Assembly (NCBI GenBank): GCA_038025085.1
Contig: CM076151.1
Location: forward strand, 8,499,001 to 8,563,000
Reading direction: 5' to 3'
DNA length: 64,000 nucleotides
DNA from: Tetragonia tetragonoides
Lineage: Eukaryota > Streptophyta > Magnoliopsida > Caryophyllales > Aizoaceae
Shown here: piece by piece, positions 32,566 through 45,072 of the stretch
How the letters are laid out: each line of letters opens with the position of its first letter
How positions within the stretch are numbered: the stretch's first letter is position 1
Made by a program: the position numbers and the translations under genes
Notes under the pieces: generated by a model
The model's database searches: none
What the model was told of the DNA's origin: nothing
The model's input: the letters and a program-made list of their open reading frames with translations, nothing else

Positions 32566-34916
32566 CTAAGCGCGGAAAATATGCACCTTAATAACATGGC
32601 AGGTGCATCCCTTGTCGCGTTTGCACTCACAAATGCAGGTGTTCTTGTCAGATACCATGTTGTATCTGCAGAGTGGCTTCCATCCTTTGGTAAGCCATGT
32701 TCGACCATCCTTCCATTTTATGACTCGTGCTTCAAACTTCTGGCCTTTTGGGTCTTCGAGTGATAGGGTAGCACCAAAGTTGACTGCGAAATTGTTTATA
32801 AAATTTGAAGGGATAAGCTAAATGCCATAGGGGAAAAAACAGTTAGCTGCATGAATATATGCGGACAAATTATGATATCAATAAAAGGGTAAATACAAGA
32901 ACAGAATCGTGGGTTAAAGTTCATATAGTATAGGGTTACTTGATCATGATAATGATCAAAACCCTAGGGTGATGTTCACATAGGATGGAGGAGGAAGTAT
33001 TACCAGGTCACTTCGCCTAGATGATCTAATCTTTGTAAGAAAGAAAGGATGTTTCAAAGATAACAAAAAGCTCTCGAGTTTGCTCCCTTCTTCCTCACAA
33101 GTGACATTTTCCTTGGTTGAATCTGGAAATAGATTAAACACATCAACAACTACTATGAAGGAATTTAGAGAAACCAAAAGTTAATACAAAAGAAAAGTTA
33201 CACTGTATGGGAATGCATCTTATTACCCCTTGGGAAGCTTTTTCTCCTGATTCCCGGTTTCATTTTCGACTCATCATCTTTCTCGTCTCCCTCCTGTTCA
33301 TCATCTCCCTCCTCTTCCTCTTCCTCTTCCTCTTCCTCTTCCTCTTCCTCTTCTTTCTCCTCCACTGTTATGTATGAGGTACCTTCTTGCTTGTTCACAT
33401 TACAAGAACCAGTTCTCCTTGAGCAGCGTATTTCGGAGCCAGTGGGGTCAAATATATGGACATGGAAGTCACAATTTCCTTTGTATTTGAATATTACCAT
33501 ACACCCATCATCTAAGGAATTATCTCCCACAAATTTCTCCCACCCAGTACAGAGCTTGAGTTTGTTTTTCATCTTAGAAATTTTCACAGTCCACGAATGA
33601 TTATGATTTGGAACAGTAAGTGAAGCAAGTGTAGATGGTTCAGAGCTGAACTTGCTAGCGAACTCATCAGGAATCCCCTGCAAGCCATAGGAAAATTTTG
33701 CAAAATTTCTAGCAATTGCAATTACAATTACAATAAAGCAGTACTTACATTCTTGCAAGACTACACCAAATAAACTAGAAGCCATTGTCTACACCAAAGA
33801 TGGGACATAAATCTAGTGAAATCTTTAGGATGTTTGAAGACATTTTGTGAATCCAAGGACGCGGCTGCTATCCTACAGTTTTACTCGAAGATCATGGTAG
33901 CTTTGATCGAATTGATATATTTTCAGAACTTTTTCGCCAAATAGAAGGGGGAGGGGTGGCAAGTAGCCAAGTATGACAACTGAAACAAATACCAAGATAT
34001 TCAAGCTTGATAAGAAAATACGATCAAACTTCCTTGTATCGACTATCCGAGATCCTACTGAGGTAACTGACTGAGGTCCTTAAGAACAGAAAAAAAGAAA
34101 AAAAAAAAAGAAAGAGCAAGATATAGAAAAGAAAAAGCTGATGCTGGATGTTAATAATGCATAAAAGGTTGAGGACCAAAAGCTGGTATATCTCCATAGG
34201 GGTTTATCCTGATGCTGTATGCCCCCTATGCGGCTCTTGTGATGAGACTTTGCCCCACCTGTTCTTTGAACGCCAATTCAGTTGCAAATGTTATGATCTC
34301 TTATGTGATTGGTTGTAGGTTAGGAAGAGACTTCAGTATGGAAAGTTTTGGCTATGGATTCATAGGAGATACAATGGAAGTAAATTCAGGAAACAAGTCA
34401 TTTTGACAAGTTTTGCTGCACTTGTTTACTCAGTTTGGAACAGCAGGAACAAAGCCTTCTGGGAGCATACAGTGGCATGCCCTTCTACATTTATAAAGGA
34501 GTTGCAGCATACAACGAGGACTCGAATTTACAGTATTTTGCCTAAGAAGCCTTCTACTGCTGATAGAACAGTTGAAAAAACAGGGAAGGCTTTGTCTAGA
34601 TATTTTTGAGTTTTTGTTAGGTTAGTTGAAGTAGTTGTCAGTACCGTATTTCTTTGCGCCAAGGGAAACCCTTCGTAGAAGGTATGCCCAAAGCTCACTT
34701 GAGAAAAGAAACCAGGGTATGCTCTGAGTATTTTTGTAATCTGCTTGCTTTTTGGTAATGGAAATCTGCTAATCATTTACCCAAAAAGAATAATTAAGTG
34801 GCCATGATTTCATTTACCTGCATGTTATCCTGGAGGATACAAGTTGGCATGACCCTCACAAATCTCCATGATTGTTTTAGCTTCAGTTCGCATTCCCTCC
34901 TTTGCTGCGGCTTCAT
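32566..34916 (-). CDS. REM/B3 DNA-binding protein (gene 5)
   Basis: Exons 34916-34818, 33677-33227, 33122-33004 and 32817-32566 close into 306 codons. First B3: MKPQQRRECELKLKQSWRFV.. | GIPDEFASKFSSE…SWTVKISKMKNKLKLCTGWEKFVGDNSLDDGCMVIFKYKG. A poly-Glu tract (about 19 E from repeated TTCCTC in the plus strand, 33309-33360) and an acidic linker follow. Second B3: HPFFLTKIRSSRRSDL | LIPSNFINNFAVNFGATLSLEDPKGQKFEARVIKW…LTKGWKPLC, ending in a Cys-rich tail. Intron 1 carries a LINE fragment. This member has no partner in the 23-29 kb block, so it was either lost there or inserted here. Confidence 0.83.
34141..34790 (+). mobile_element. Degraded LINE 3' fragment in REM gene 5 intron
   Basis: The plus strand reads CPLCGSCDETLPHLFFE, the zinc-binding reverse-transcriptase tail (zf-RVT) of plant LINE ORF2, then after a stop SFAALVYSVWNSRNKAFWEH and a gctttttggtaat…-type 3' end with a short A-rich tail. 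Stops interrupt it and the 5' part is missing. It lies opposite to the host gene strand. I could not find target duplications. Confidence 0.75.
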
Positions 34917-35953
34917 TCTTGTTTTTGCTTCAGCTCACAGATCGATCGCTCTGAAGACTGAGGAGCAAGATAATTGACAAAGCAGTCAATTGTTATCTTA
35001 AGCAAATAAAGACTCCATATAACTTAAAAACAGCAGAAACTGATCAGAAAGGAAACAAGAGAGATTCTCAGGGGTTTAGTTACCACTTACCAGTTATTAT
35101 GAGATATCAGGATGATTCTTCTTAGAAAACTTTGCTCTAGCTGTCACACACTACAGCCTGTACCATTCTTCACTGGAAAAAACCAGAGATAATGGCAAAC
35201 ATAAATGTCCTTTTGTAACAGTTCATCATTTGATAACAATGGAAAATTTTCCCAGTAAGTGAACTGATAGTAGTTGAGTTTCTGTATTGTGAGAGGGAAA
35301 AAGTGAACAAAACCACTCTTATTAAAGACCAGATTATTCCTGGAAAACTTTAAAGAGTTTCATATCAATTTTAAAGGGATGCACATGCACTGTGATAAAG
35401 TCTGTATTTCTATAACTAAGGGTATGCTTGAATTTTAGGCTTAGTGGGCATCAATTACTTTTTACTAATTTCAGTAAATTCTCAATATACTGGTCCAAGA
35501 TAAACATATATAGAAATTTAGATAAGGGGACCATAGTGAAAATTTATTTCATTTTCAAAGCAATAAGCATTTTAGATACCTCAACATTGTTTTCACTTTT
35601 CAGTTCTTCACCACCTAATTAAATACTCTACTATAATTAATTCTTCATGCTTTTTTCTCCCTTTTTCCCTCCTTCAAGATGAAACATGTTTCCTTGATGA
35701 TCAACTGGAAAAATTAATGCATGAACCTCGAGAGAGAGAGAGAGAGAGGAAACTAAATAAGATTCATTACAGATTAGATTATAAGATGAGTTGGCAGGGC
35801 CAGTGTGTGATACAGGTTAACATCATCCGACACAAAAACACAACAAAAGAACACCTAAAAAACTATTCAATATTCTAAGTAGTGCCAAAACGAGGGATGA
35901 ATTTGATTTTAAAAAGTGCAGTTTGCCTCAAAAGATAACCTCAGCTTCTTGAA
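34917..35953. other. Intergenic between REM genes
   Basis: No gene seen. AT-rich, with a short (GA)n run at about 35732-35749. Confidence 0.4.
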
Positions 35954-38900
35954 TTATGACTTCTTTGCAATATGAACTTTTAGCACTTGATTCTGTGCAT
36001 CAGTGAGCTCAAAAGCACAGACATCCCCTACCCTCAAATCATTATCCCGTGCAAAAGCAACCCACCCTCCACATAATCTGCAAGATCTACCCTGATCTGC
36101 AACTGGTCGAATACATCGTACTAGCCATTGCCTTCCATCAGACACCTCAAGTGTCACATATTCCCCAGTCTCGCACCGGATACACTGTTGAGTAAAATCA
36201 GCGGGAAGAAACTGCGTGAATCAGAGCGCCACTAGGTAAGTGTTTGGTCTTGAGAGACATAAGTCATAAGTCATGCGTTTGATGCATTCTCACTTAAGCC
36301 AATAATCAATTATTTCCAAATAGATTAGTGACTCAAGTCACGCAGAACTATAACAACGCCCATATATTGAAAGCTAATACAAAAAATGGACTAACCACAT
36401 AATTTCCTTTCTGCACATTATGCTTCTTGATGGCCAAGGCAAAAAAAGGATTTTCAGGCCTAGAGATTCCAGCTGAAGCCAGAGTCTTCACCAGTTCCTC
36501 ATCTATGTACGAGGCTTGTTCTTGTGCAACTGGAAAAATTAGGTGACCGAAACACAATTAAGAGAACCTTAGACCAAGGAAAAAAAGTTACTCAAAATTA
36601 GAGAGCCTACCAGATGGATTCTCTTGCTTATCACCACTTGTCTCAGTACTATACTTGCTCCCTTCATAACGGTTAAGCTCCTTCTCGTTGCTTGCCTGTG
36701 AGCCGCTTGAGAATCCACCACTCACAATATCATTACCATGGTCATCCATTAGTTCTTGATGCCCATGCAAAAAAGACTCATCTTCACTAGCTATTTGTAC
36801 TACTTCTACACGTACACCATTTGATGCATCCAAGGCTCCAGTACGAGCATTGCCATCTAGGACCCGCTTTCTTAGCGAGAACCTTACTGAATTGTCGTGA
36901 TTGTTGTAGGGAGCTCCTGCCCCTGGATCCGCATAATGGGATTTCTTTTGTTCTTGAGGACTATTGGGAGCATTACATGGATAAGTTATCTCACAAGCTG
37001 TTAGATTGAATATACGAACTTCAAACTTTGAATTCCCTTCATAGATGAACACCAGAAAATATGCATAACCTATTGAAAAATAGTCCACAAATTCTTGCCA
37101 TCCTTCTTGGAACCATAGCTGATTGTCCTCTTTGACTATTGCCACTTTCCAGGACTCACCTGTAGGAACAGTCAGGGTAGCAGAAGTAGAAAATTCGCCA
37201 CCAAATGTGCTTGTAAAACTCTCTGGGATCCTCTATCAAAACACACACAAAAAAATTAGATAAAGCTTTTAAAACACAAAATAAATAAAGGAAAAAAGAT
37301 AAGCTAATGTCCCATTCAGCTTAGGACAATAAATACAATGGGGGGATAAGGCAAATAGTTTTAGTTGAAGCATGCCTATTTACCCTCTCCATGTTGAATC
37401 TTAACAGTTAACATACAACAACATCATCTAAGTTGATTAGTACAATTTGCAAACAAAAGATCATTTTAATTTGCAAGGCTGCATAAACAAACAAAAGATC
37501 AATGTAAATCACCAAATGGCGCAATTCTTTGGGGAAAGTTGTTTGCAAATTGCAATGGTCGGGGAGTTATGGGTGTCCACTGACTGTGCTGGAGTTTTAG
37601 CAGGTTCAGTTTGTGGGCTTTACAAGGCAAAAGGAGAAGAGGAATTGGGGCGGAATGCGCTTCTGGCGATTTTATGGGTTTTATGGCTTGAAAGGAATGC
37701 AAGGGATTTTTCCCGATTAAAGCTATCACCGGAGTGTCTTTGAGATCAAGTTACTTTTTCAGCATCTTTGTGGGCGAAGGCAGTAGGGGCATTTAGGAGT
37801 TACTCGCTTTTGGAGGTCCAAGCAATTGCGCTCATTTGTAAAAGAACCCTATAAAGAGGACAACTTGTCCTCTTATGCTTGTATTATTTTACATAATTAT
37901 TAATAAATACTTTTTCTTATCTAAAAAATCACCAAATTGAATATGAATATTGCAAGTGCAGAATCATTCACTATCTTGCACAAATACTTTGCAAAACTAC
38001 ACAAGAGACTATTCCTTACAATACAATGTAAGAGCAAAGAGTACTAAATGTAGATTTGCATGGTCCAAGCTAGACTTCTGCTTTTGCCTAAATTATTTTA
38101 AGTTTTAATGACAATCAAAGGTACAGTCACATTGTGCTGGCCATCAGTCCAAGTGAGCGAACCCGCCTCATCATCACTTGAGGAATTTCCAAATACCGAT
38201 ACATTAACTGTGAAGCTCTGCTTCTCTGCTTTCTTCTTAAAATTTAACTTGGGGGGATTAACAGTCACATTAGCCCCTCTTGGGCTAGCCACTACAGATG
38301 AATAGGCAGATGGTGTCGAACCCACACTGGTCAAAGTCCTTTTCACCACAACGCCGGCCTTATTAGAGTGTCTAATTTCTGTGGAAGACACGATAATAGC
38401 CGGATAATTCAGGTCCCACGGCTTAACAGTGCTCTTTTTGCAGCTGGCATCCCTCCTAGTTATATTCCTTACTTCAAACTCATAGAAATTCGAGGCGCAA
38501 AGATAATCAACATAATCATTCACCTGAATGTCAAAGGCCAAACCCGGATCATTAGCTTTTTCAGGATTTACATGGCCCGCGCCTGTATCCCAGACAGAAG
38601 CTTTGGCATAGGATATTTCGTCTACCAAAGGCTTACCATCAGAGTAATGATTATAAGAAGTGGTCATTAATGCTGATCGAATCACGGCTGGGGACCACTC
38701 AGGATGGGCCCCCTTGATAAGAGCAGCAATACCTGACACGTGTGGGCAAGACATGGAGGTACCAGATAAGATATTAAACCCTGACCTCCTAAGGTCCTCA
38801 GGTAATTTAGTTAGCGGGATATCATCAGGCCAGGCGGCTAGGATGCCAACCCCTGGTGCAATGATGTCAGGCTTAAGCAAGTAACACTGATTTGACATAA

Positions 38901-41345
38901 AACTTGGACCCCGAGAGGAAAACCCTGCCACAGCTGGGGCGGGGCCACTGCCAATCTTAGTCCCACGAAACACAATGGTAGCCTTTGGGTCCTTAGTAGA
39001 GTGTATGTAGCTGAAGAGAGTGTCATTGGCAGACTTGGAAATGGCTAGTCCAGGGATTATATGAGCATCGCTAGTTAAACTCTCCCCATATTCTCCATTA
39101 TTGGCAATTACAACACCAACTCCTCCAGCCTTTTTCACATTAAAACCCTCCACGAGCCGGTTATTGTTAGCCTCCCGACTACGAGCACAGATTACAATTT
39201 TTCCCTTGACAAGGTTAGGGTCTAATAAATTTCCTGAACATTTTGAATCCCCAACATCCTCTCCATATACTATAGGGTAAATTTTCTCCCTCAATGGCTC
39301 GCCAGTATATATAGAAGTTCCTGTCAAAATGACCCCATTTCCTAGTATAAGGTCTGCAACGAAGGTCCGGTCAATTGTACTTGCCCCAACAGTGGTGAGC
39401 CATGGGGCTGCATTTAACACAGTATCTCAGAAAGGGCCATAGTTACCTGCCGCAGCTGAGACAAAGATCCCTCGTTCAACAGCACCAAATGACGCTATTG
39501 CGACCGGATCACTCATGTACCACTGTTTAGACCCACCAACTGAGAGCGAGAGAATGTCAACACCATCCTGGACCGCCTTGTCAACTCCGGCCAGTATGTC
39601 CGAAATTGCACACCCAATCATCCAGCATACCTTGTAAATGGCCAATCTTGCCTTGGGAGCAATCCCAATGGCTTCCCCTTTAGCATAGCCGAAGAAAGAG
39701 GCGTTTCGAGCTCTCCCTGCAGCCGTTGAGGCTGTGTGGGTCCCGTGCCCAATGTGGTCCCTAGCTGACTGTTTTTTTTTATCCTGAGTAGTGTTCATCA
39801 TTGCTGCTATCCCATCGGGGAAGTATCTAGCCCCAACTAGTTTCCTGTTGCATAGGGAGGCTGGGAAGCCTTCCCCTCCATCACACTTCCCCTTAAAGTG
39901 GGTTGGGACAGGACCAAGTCCCTCATCATTGAAGCTTGGGCTCTCGGGCCAAATCCCAGTATCAAGGACACCAATCACAACGTTGGAGCCTAAGTCAGAT
40001 TCCTTCAATAGGCCAGTTGGGTTATGGTACGAATTAAGACCTAAAAAACCAGGTGATCTTGTGGTTTGGACATGGACGATTTCATCAGGAAATAATCCAA
40101 TGACACCACGTTGGGCGTTCAGTAACTGGGCTTGCTCGGAGGTGAGACGAGCAGAGAAGCCATGAAAGACAGTTGTATAGACATGAAGGACATCACTAGT
40201 ACTTCTTTCTCCCTCTTGGTTTGCACTGAAACTGACACTGCTAAGAGTGGACCTGTACCACTCATCAATGTCGAAAAATGCAGAGGGCTTAAGTTCATTT
40301 TGGATTCTAACTATGAAAGTTTGTCTCCCCTGATTATCAGGATTTCCCCTAGCTGGAGAGAACAGCGATGAGGCAACGAAGAGGATCATAAAAAGGGCAC
40401 AAAGGAAAGTCATGTTTTAACTTTGAAATTGAGAGAGGAACAAAGAGAATAAATGAATGTAAATGGATCGTATGGTGGTGTATATATGTGTAGCCTGGAG
40501 AGAAACAATGGGGAATTCAGAAAGGTTCTAACTTTTAGAGGGGCAAGATTAGGAGATGAATGAACTAACCCCTGTTATCTTTGATCTTTGTTTTCAAACT
40601 CAAAGAGCAACTCCCCAGAAACTTACTTCAAAGGTAAGTGCATTGCAAAAAATGAAACTTTCAACTATATATCGCAAATTCCCTGAAGGGGAAAGAGTTT
40701 TCCGGCAAAATTCATGCACTGTCTTGGACCATAAATCCTTGACAAAAGAAACATATCCATATCCTTGACAAAAGAAACATATCCATATCCTTGACAAAAG
40801 AAACATATCCATATCCTTGACAGTGGGATGTTTCAAGTATCCATGTCTAATAAATGGCCAATTTCACTTCCTAGACAAAATAAATTTTGCATAAAGAAGG
40901 CGAAATTTATAAATCACTACACTGTAAGTGATCAATCAGATACTCATACTCAACAACAACAACAAAAAAAACAAAAAATAAACAAAAGGGCATCACTTTT
41001 TGAGTCACATCAAGCAATTTGTACACTCAGTATTCATTGTCTAGGGCTCTTCAGTTCAATAACACATCACATCATTTAAACAAATTAAGAAAACAGAAAT
41101 TTATAGAAATGCAATCTCTACAAAAAAGCATAACCCATGATCATTTTGGGACCAAAAAAACCAAAAAAAAAAAATCAAATCAAATTAAAGATACAAATGC
41201 AAAAATAAAGGGCAGAAGAAAAAATATGAAAAGTTACCAGCTTTTTGGACTTTAAGGTTGGAAGGAGCATCATTTTGAAGAATTTCCACCGGGAGTTAGA
41301 GAGAGAGTGGTTGTCACCCCCAATTCCATGGCTTGTGTTCTTCAT
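35954..41345 (-). CDS. REM/B3 DNA-binding protein (gene 4) with a subtilase nested in intron 1
   Basis: Exons 41345-41238, 37232-36611, 36529-36396 and 36211-35954 close into 373 codons. First B3 domain: NSRWKFFKMMLLPTLKSKKL | RIPESFTSTFGGEF…SWKVAIVKEDNQLWFQEGWQEFVDYFSIGYAYFLVFIYEG. Acidic linker. Second B3 domain: ENPFFALAIKKHNVQKGNYV | FLPADFTQQCIRCETGEYVTLEV…GGWVAFARDNDLRVGDVCAFEL. Sister of gene 3. Intron 1 is 4.0 kb and contains, on the same strand, a full-length subtilase and, on the other strand, a truncated LINE. Splicing across it is inferred from the conserved exon split of the first B3 domain in all intact cluster members. An upstream in-frame extension of the start is open, so the true ATG is uncertain. 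Confidence 0.82.
37518..37925 (+). mobile_element. 5'-truncated LINE with 12-bp target duplication
   Basis: Reads …LLAILWVLWLERNARDFSRLKLSPECL* and, after it, …WAKAVGAFRSYSLLEV.., the C-terminal tail of plant LINE ORF2, with a TATTATTTTAC..AATAAATA 3' end. It is bounded by perfect direct repeats aaatcaccaaat (37506-37517 and 37926-37937). It sits in intron 1 of REM gene 4 and is absent from the matching intron of gene 3, so it is younger than the duplication or was lost there. Confidence 0.85.
38098..40413 (-). pseudogene. Subtilisin-like serine protease (S8), full length with one in-frame stop
   Basis: Single exon, about 770 codons. Signal-like start MTFLCALFMILFVASSLF, I9 propeptide (TFIVRIQNELKPSAF…VIGLFPDE), then the S8 catalytic domain with Asp in VIGVLDTGIWPES (about residue 151), His in GHGTHTASTAAG (about 226) and Ser in LSGTSMSCPHVSGIAALIKG, a PA insert and a C-terminal fibronectin-III-like domain. 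Plant subtilases are secreted and process extracellular proteins. A TGA at 39424-39426 interrupts the same frame just after AAGNYGPF, before DTVLNAAPWLTTVGAS. It is a base substitution and not an indel. No other lesion is seen, so the gene died recently or the base is wrong. It lies in the REM gene 4 intron, same strand. Confidence 0.88.
40736..40822. repeat. 26-bp tandem repeat, 3.3 copies
   Basis: Unit tccttgacaaaagaaacata followed by tccata, repeated at 40736, 40762 and 40788 with a partial fourth. It lies upstream of the subtilase start, within the REM intron. Confidence 0.93.
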
Positions 41346-42429
41346 AGTTCCCGTGAAGAAAATAAATCTGATGTATGTGGGAGAGTTTGAGTTTCCTTTG
41401 GCCTTTTGCACAACCAGAACCCAGATTAATTGTTGTCTTGGGTTCATTGGGCACAAATCCCCAAAATTCCATCTTTGTTTTACTCGTTTGTCCGTTTCCT
41501 TTTGCCATTGCAATTACAGGGTTTAACAGTGTACTTATGTTGGTCATTAACCATTTCAAACCATTTCCTTTGCTTCTCTCTTTTCCATGAATATCTCTAA
41601 TCCTCCCAATTTTATGGTTCTTGATCGGAAATAGGTATAGTGAAATTTGGATTTGTTTGCTCATTCCTTCTACTTCTAAGCGGTATTCTATTCCTAGAAC
41701 AATCACATAACAAGATGCTCATCACTTGACCTACAATGCACTAGGCTAATTCTAGCTCCGTTATTAGGCAAAGACTTGGACAAGACTGCATGTGAATGAA
41801 GAGGGGTGAGAAAGGGGCTTAGTAAAGGTGGATTTGGATCCTCTCCCTTACTCTATATCCCGCATTTATAGGCATTTCACTTGTAGATGCTTATCACACA
41901 TGTAAAGATTTTAACTTTACATTTTTTTATTTGTATTCAATTTAACACGTGACAAACATACACAGTACAATGCATAAATGTGGAAAATGGGGTATTGAAC
42001 AGAATCTAAATTCCCTTTTTTTTTTGAGTGGGAGGATCCAAATTCTTAGTATATTGGGGTATTACCTAGAGCTGGCAAACTAGGATTACACACCTAGGTT
42101 AGGGTTGGACATGAGTCAATTTCGGGTTTATGTGGATAGGGAATCACTTTTCTAGCGTGTTCTAAAAACATGGTTGGGTTCGGGTCAAATTTAGTTCCTA
42201 TTGGGTCAAATTCAGGCGTACATTGTTGCACTCCCAGTTTTGTAGGGTCAATCCTCTAATGTTTGGTAGATAAACTTATTTGATCAATCTGTTCACCCCC
42301 AATATGCTACTTTGCAAAAAGTTTTTTTTTCTATTGGAATGTGCAAGCTATTAGGGTAGCTGCTTGAGATATACAATACTCCATTTGTTTCAAACCATAG
42401 TTTTCTGTAGAACAAATGTGAAGCTGAAA

Positions 42430-42627
42430 CCAAGGAGGTGTGGTTGAGTGGTAAGGACTCATCTATCCTTAACCAAGGTTGAGGGTTCGAATCTCGCCTT
42501 GGGTATAGAGCAGCTTTAAAATTCTTTGGTCAGCTGTCCCACCCTTTGAGGTGCCTACAAGTCAGCGCGGGGGATAGTCACTGTGGTCAACGGTGGATTC
42601 CCTTGGTCGTGAACCAAAAAAAAAAAG
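42430..42627 (+). mobile_element. Full-length tRNA-derived SINE with 16-bp target duplication
   Basis: A-box-like gtggttgagtggtaagg and B-box-like gggttcgaatctc lie about 45 bp apart, followed by a non-tRNA body (gaggtgcctacaagtcagcgcggggga…) and an A-rich tail. Perfect direct repeats aaatgtgaagctgaaa flank it (42414-42429 and 42629-42644). Perfect repeats suggest a young insertion. The truncated copy at 25.6 kb belongs to the same family. Confidence 0.92.
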
Positions 42628-42990
42628 AAAATGTGAAGCTGAAATTTTCAAATATTGTAAACAAAAACCTAATGAAGTAAAAGTTCCAACTTCCAATCAA
42701 TGACATTAACCAAATATTCACAATGAGGACTGTAAGAAGCCATCTGGGACAAACAATTTGATAGTAGTAGTTTACATACTGAACAATCTGGAAAATGTTT
42801 GGAGCAAATTACATAAAATGGTACAATGAGTCTCAAATGCCAACAAAGCTCACATAATAATACATTTGTTAGAAAGTGAACATACATACTTCAAGGAACT
42901 TCAAAGACTACAAACAGATGAGTGAGTGTGAGGCCAACCAGGCCTAGATAGTTATTGCTACTAGCTAGCTGAAAAACGATCAAACCAACT

Positions 42991-44978
42991 CTAATTTTTG
43001 ATAACTTTTAGAGTAATGATGTTACGCTTCCTACACACAAACTCAAAGGTAACCACATTCCCTACAGTCAAATTGTTCTCTTTCATGAAGTTCTTCCACC
43101 CAGGTCCATTCAGAAGCTCAACCCTCCTGTTAATTTGTTTCAACTTCAAGTAGTGGCATCCTAAACGCCATTCTCTTCCATCAACCGCTTGTACCTTAAC
43201 ATATGTCTTCGAGGCTCCTGCTTTCAAGTACTTATTCGCGAAGCTGCTGGGAACGTACTAGATTTACAGGTATAAATTGTTAGTGTATATCAATAATATG
43301 ACAAATATCAAGCATATATAAAATTAGTTGATCTAGTGTTATTGTGTACTGTGTACTTCATTATCAAGCATAATATTTGATCTAAGCTAGTAACACTCAC
43401 CACACCATTCCTTTTGAAGTAAGATTTCTGTACCATAATGGTAAAGGAGGGATTCTCACATTTGGTCTTAGACATGCCGAGGCATTGAGTTGGCTTTTCC
43501 TCTTCCTCTTTCTCTTCCTCTACCTCTTCCTTTACTTGAACGGGATCCTCGTTCTTGCAAGAGTTCTTAGGGTACTCTATCTCGGCACAGGATAAGTTGA
43601 ATATAAGAACGCGGAAATGATGCTTTCCTTCATAGTCAAATCGCAGGAAGTACCCAAATCTAAGAGAAGTATGCTTCACAAATTCCTCCCACCCTTCAGT
43701 GAAGTAAAGCTTATCATCACTTAATTTGCTAATTGCTACCTTCCAGGTAACACCTGTTGGCACACTTAGTGTACAAACTGTCCCAATTTCAGAGTTTATT
43801 CTTGGAGCAAATCTCTCTGGTATCCTCTGTCCCCAATCCATAGTGCAAAAATTTTAGCCAGAAAACAATTCAAGAACCAAAAAAAAAAAAACAACACACA
43901 AAGTCCCTTACAAATTACAATTCTTGTGATTAACTGATAATATCATGATTCATGCAGTAGTAAGCTGATTCAAATTGCTCTTGTCCCTTTTCTACATTTT
44001 CTTTCTCATTCTACCATCAATAGATCTATAAGAACATAACTTACCCCAAAAGCAGAATTTGAAATTTACATGATGACATCCCACAAAATTTGGTTGTCTT
44101 TCCTGAAATTGAGATTAGTTTCCTCTAATTCTCACATTGAAAGTAAAAGATATGTCCAATGACTATTTTAGTAGCCTTTTCACTGTCTTATGCAACTTTG
44201 TATAAATTTTTTAAAGCTAATTTTAACTTTATTTCATTCAAAATATATAAATATTTATACAAGTTTGGCCTAATTTCTACATGAATTACTCTTAGACAAT
44301 AAATGAACAAACATATGTCAGGGCATCTATTTCTTCATGCAAATCATTAGATATCTTTAATCATTTATAAAATCCCTTCATCCATAATCAGTTATTAGTT
44401 ATCAGTTGTCAGACAGTGATTCCCCTTAAAAGTTTAAACTTAGCATTTGTTTTATTTGATGAATTAGTCCATAATACCCTTAATATATAATAGTAATCCA
44501 CATTGTGTGTTTTCTATAGAAACTTTTAGTAAGGATAGTCTTCAACACACACCCAAAATTAAAAGTATTCAAAAAAAAAAAAAGTTGACTATCTTTAATC
44601 AAAACTTGGAGACCCTATAATTATGTTACTGCATGCACACAAATAAAAGACATAACAAAAGAACATTAAAGAAAAAAGAATCCATCAATTAATCTAATAA
44701 ATCTTTAAAATATGGTGTAGATCTGAGCTAAAAAAATTAAAGAACTAGTGGGAAACAGAGGAAAAAGCTTCCATTGTAGCTAATGTTAATTAACTAATGA
44801 AATGTGAGTAGTAGTAGATAAAAATTACCAGCCTATTTTGTTCAAGTATGAAAGGCAGGATGATCTTGAAGAATCTGGAGTCCCTTGATGGCTTTCTCTC
44901 TCCTCCATTAGTCTTAGCCTTGGCAGGTCTCCCTCTCCCTCTCCCTCTCCCTCTCCCTCTCCTTCTCTTCATCATCAC
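42991..44978 (-). CDS. REM/B3 protein with AT-hook-like basic N-terminus (gene 6)
   Basis: Exons 44978-44829, 43826-43401 and 43257-42991 give 280 codons. The N-terminus KRRRGRGRGRGRGRPAKAK encodes repeated RGR ending in GRP, coded by a (CTCCCT)n run on the plus strand (44929-44960). Then the first B3 (SRFFKIILPFILEQNRL | RIPERFAPRINSE…SWKVAIS-like VTWKVAISKLSDDKLYFTEGWEEFVKHTSLRFGYFLRFDYEG), a Glu-rich linker, and a second B3 (NPSFTIMVQKSYFKRNGV | YVPSSFANKY…GPGWKNFMKENNLTVGNVVTFEF). Exon 2 has exactly the same length (426) as that of gene 7. AT-hooks bind the minor groove of AT-rich DNA and could add affinity to the B3 domains. Confidence 0.85.
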
Positions 44979-45072
44979 TACTATCTCTATCTCCTTTCCA
45001 GTCTTAACTTTTTCCTTTTTCTGTTTGGGTCAGATCTTGTGTAGTAACATAAACAAGTGAAAAATAACAAGT

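Noticed and set aside
39420..39430. Two separate subtilase genes
   Set aside because: Both parts are in the same frame, separated by one TGA, and together make one standard-length protease.
42438..42505. tRNA gene
   Set aside because: A and B boxes are present but belong to a SINE with a non-tRNA body, an A-rich tail and a target duplication.
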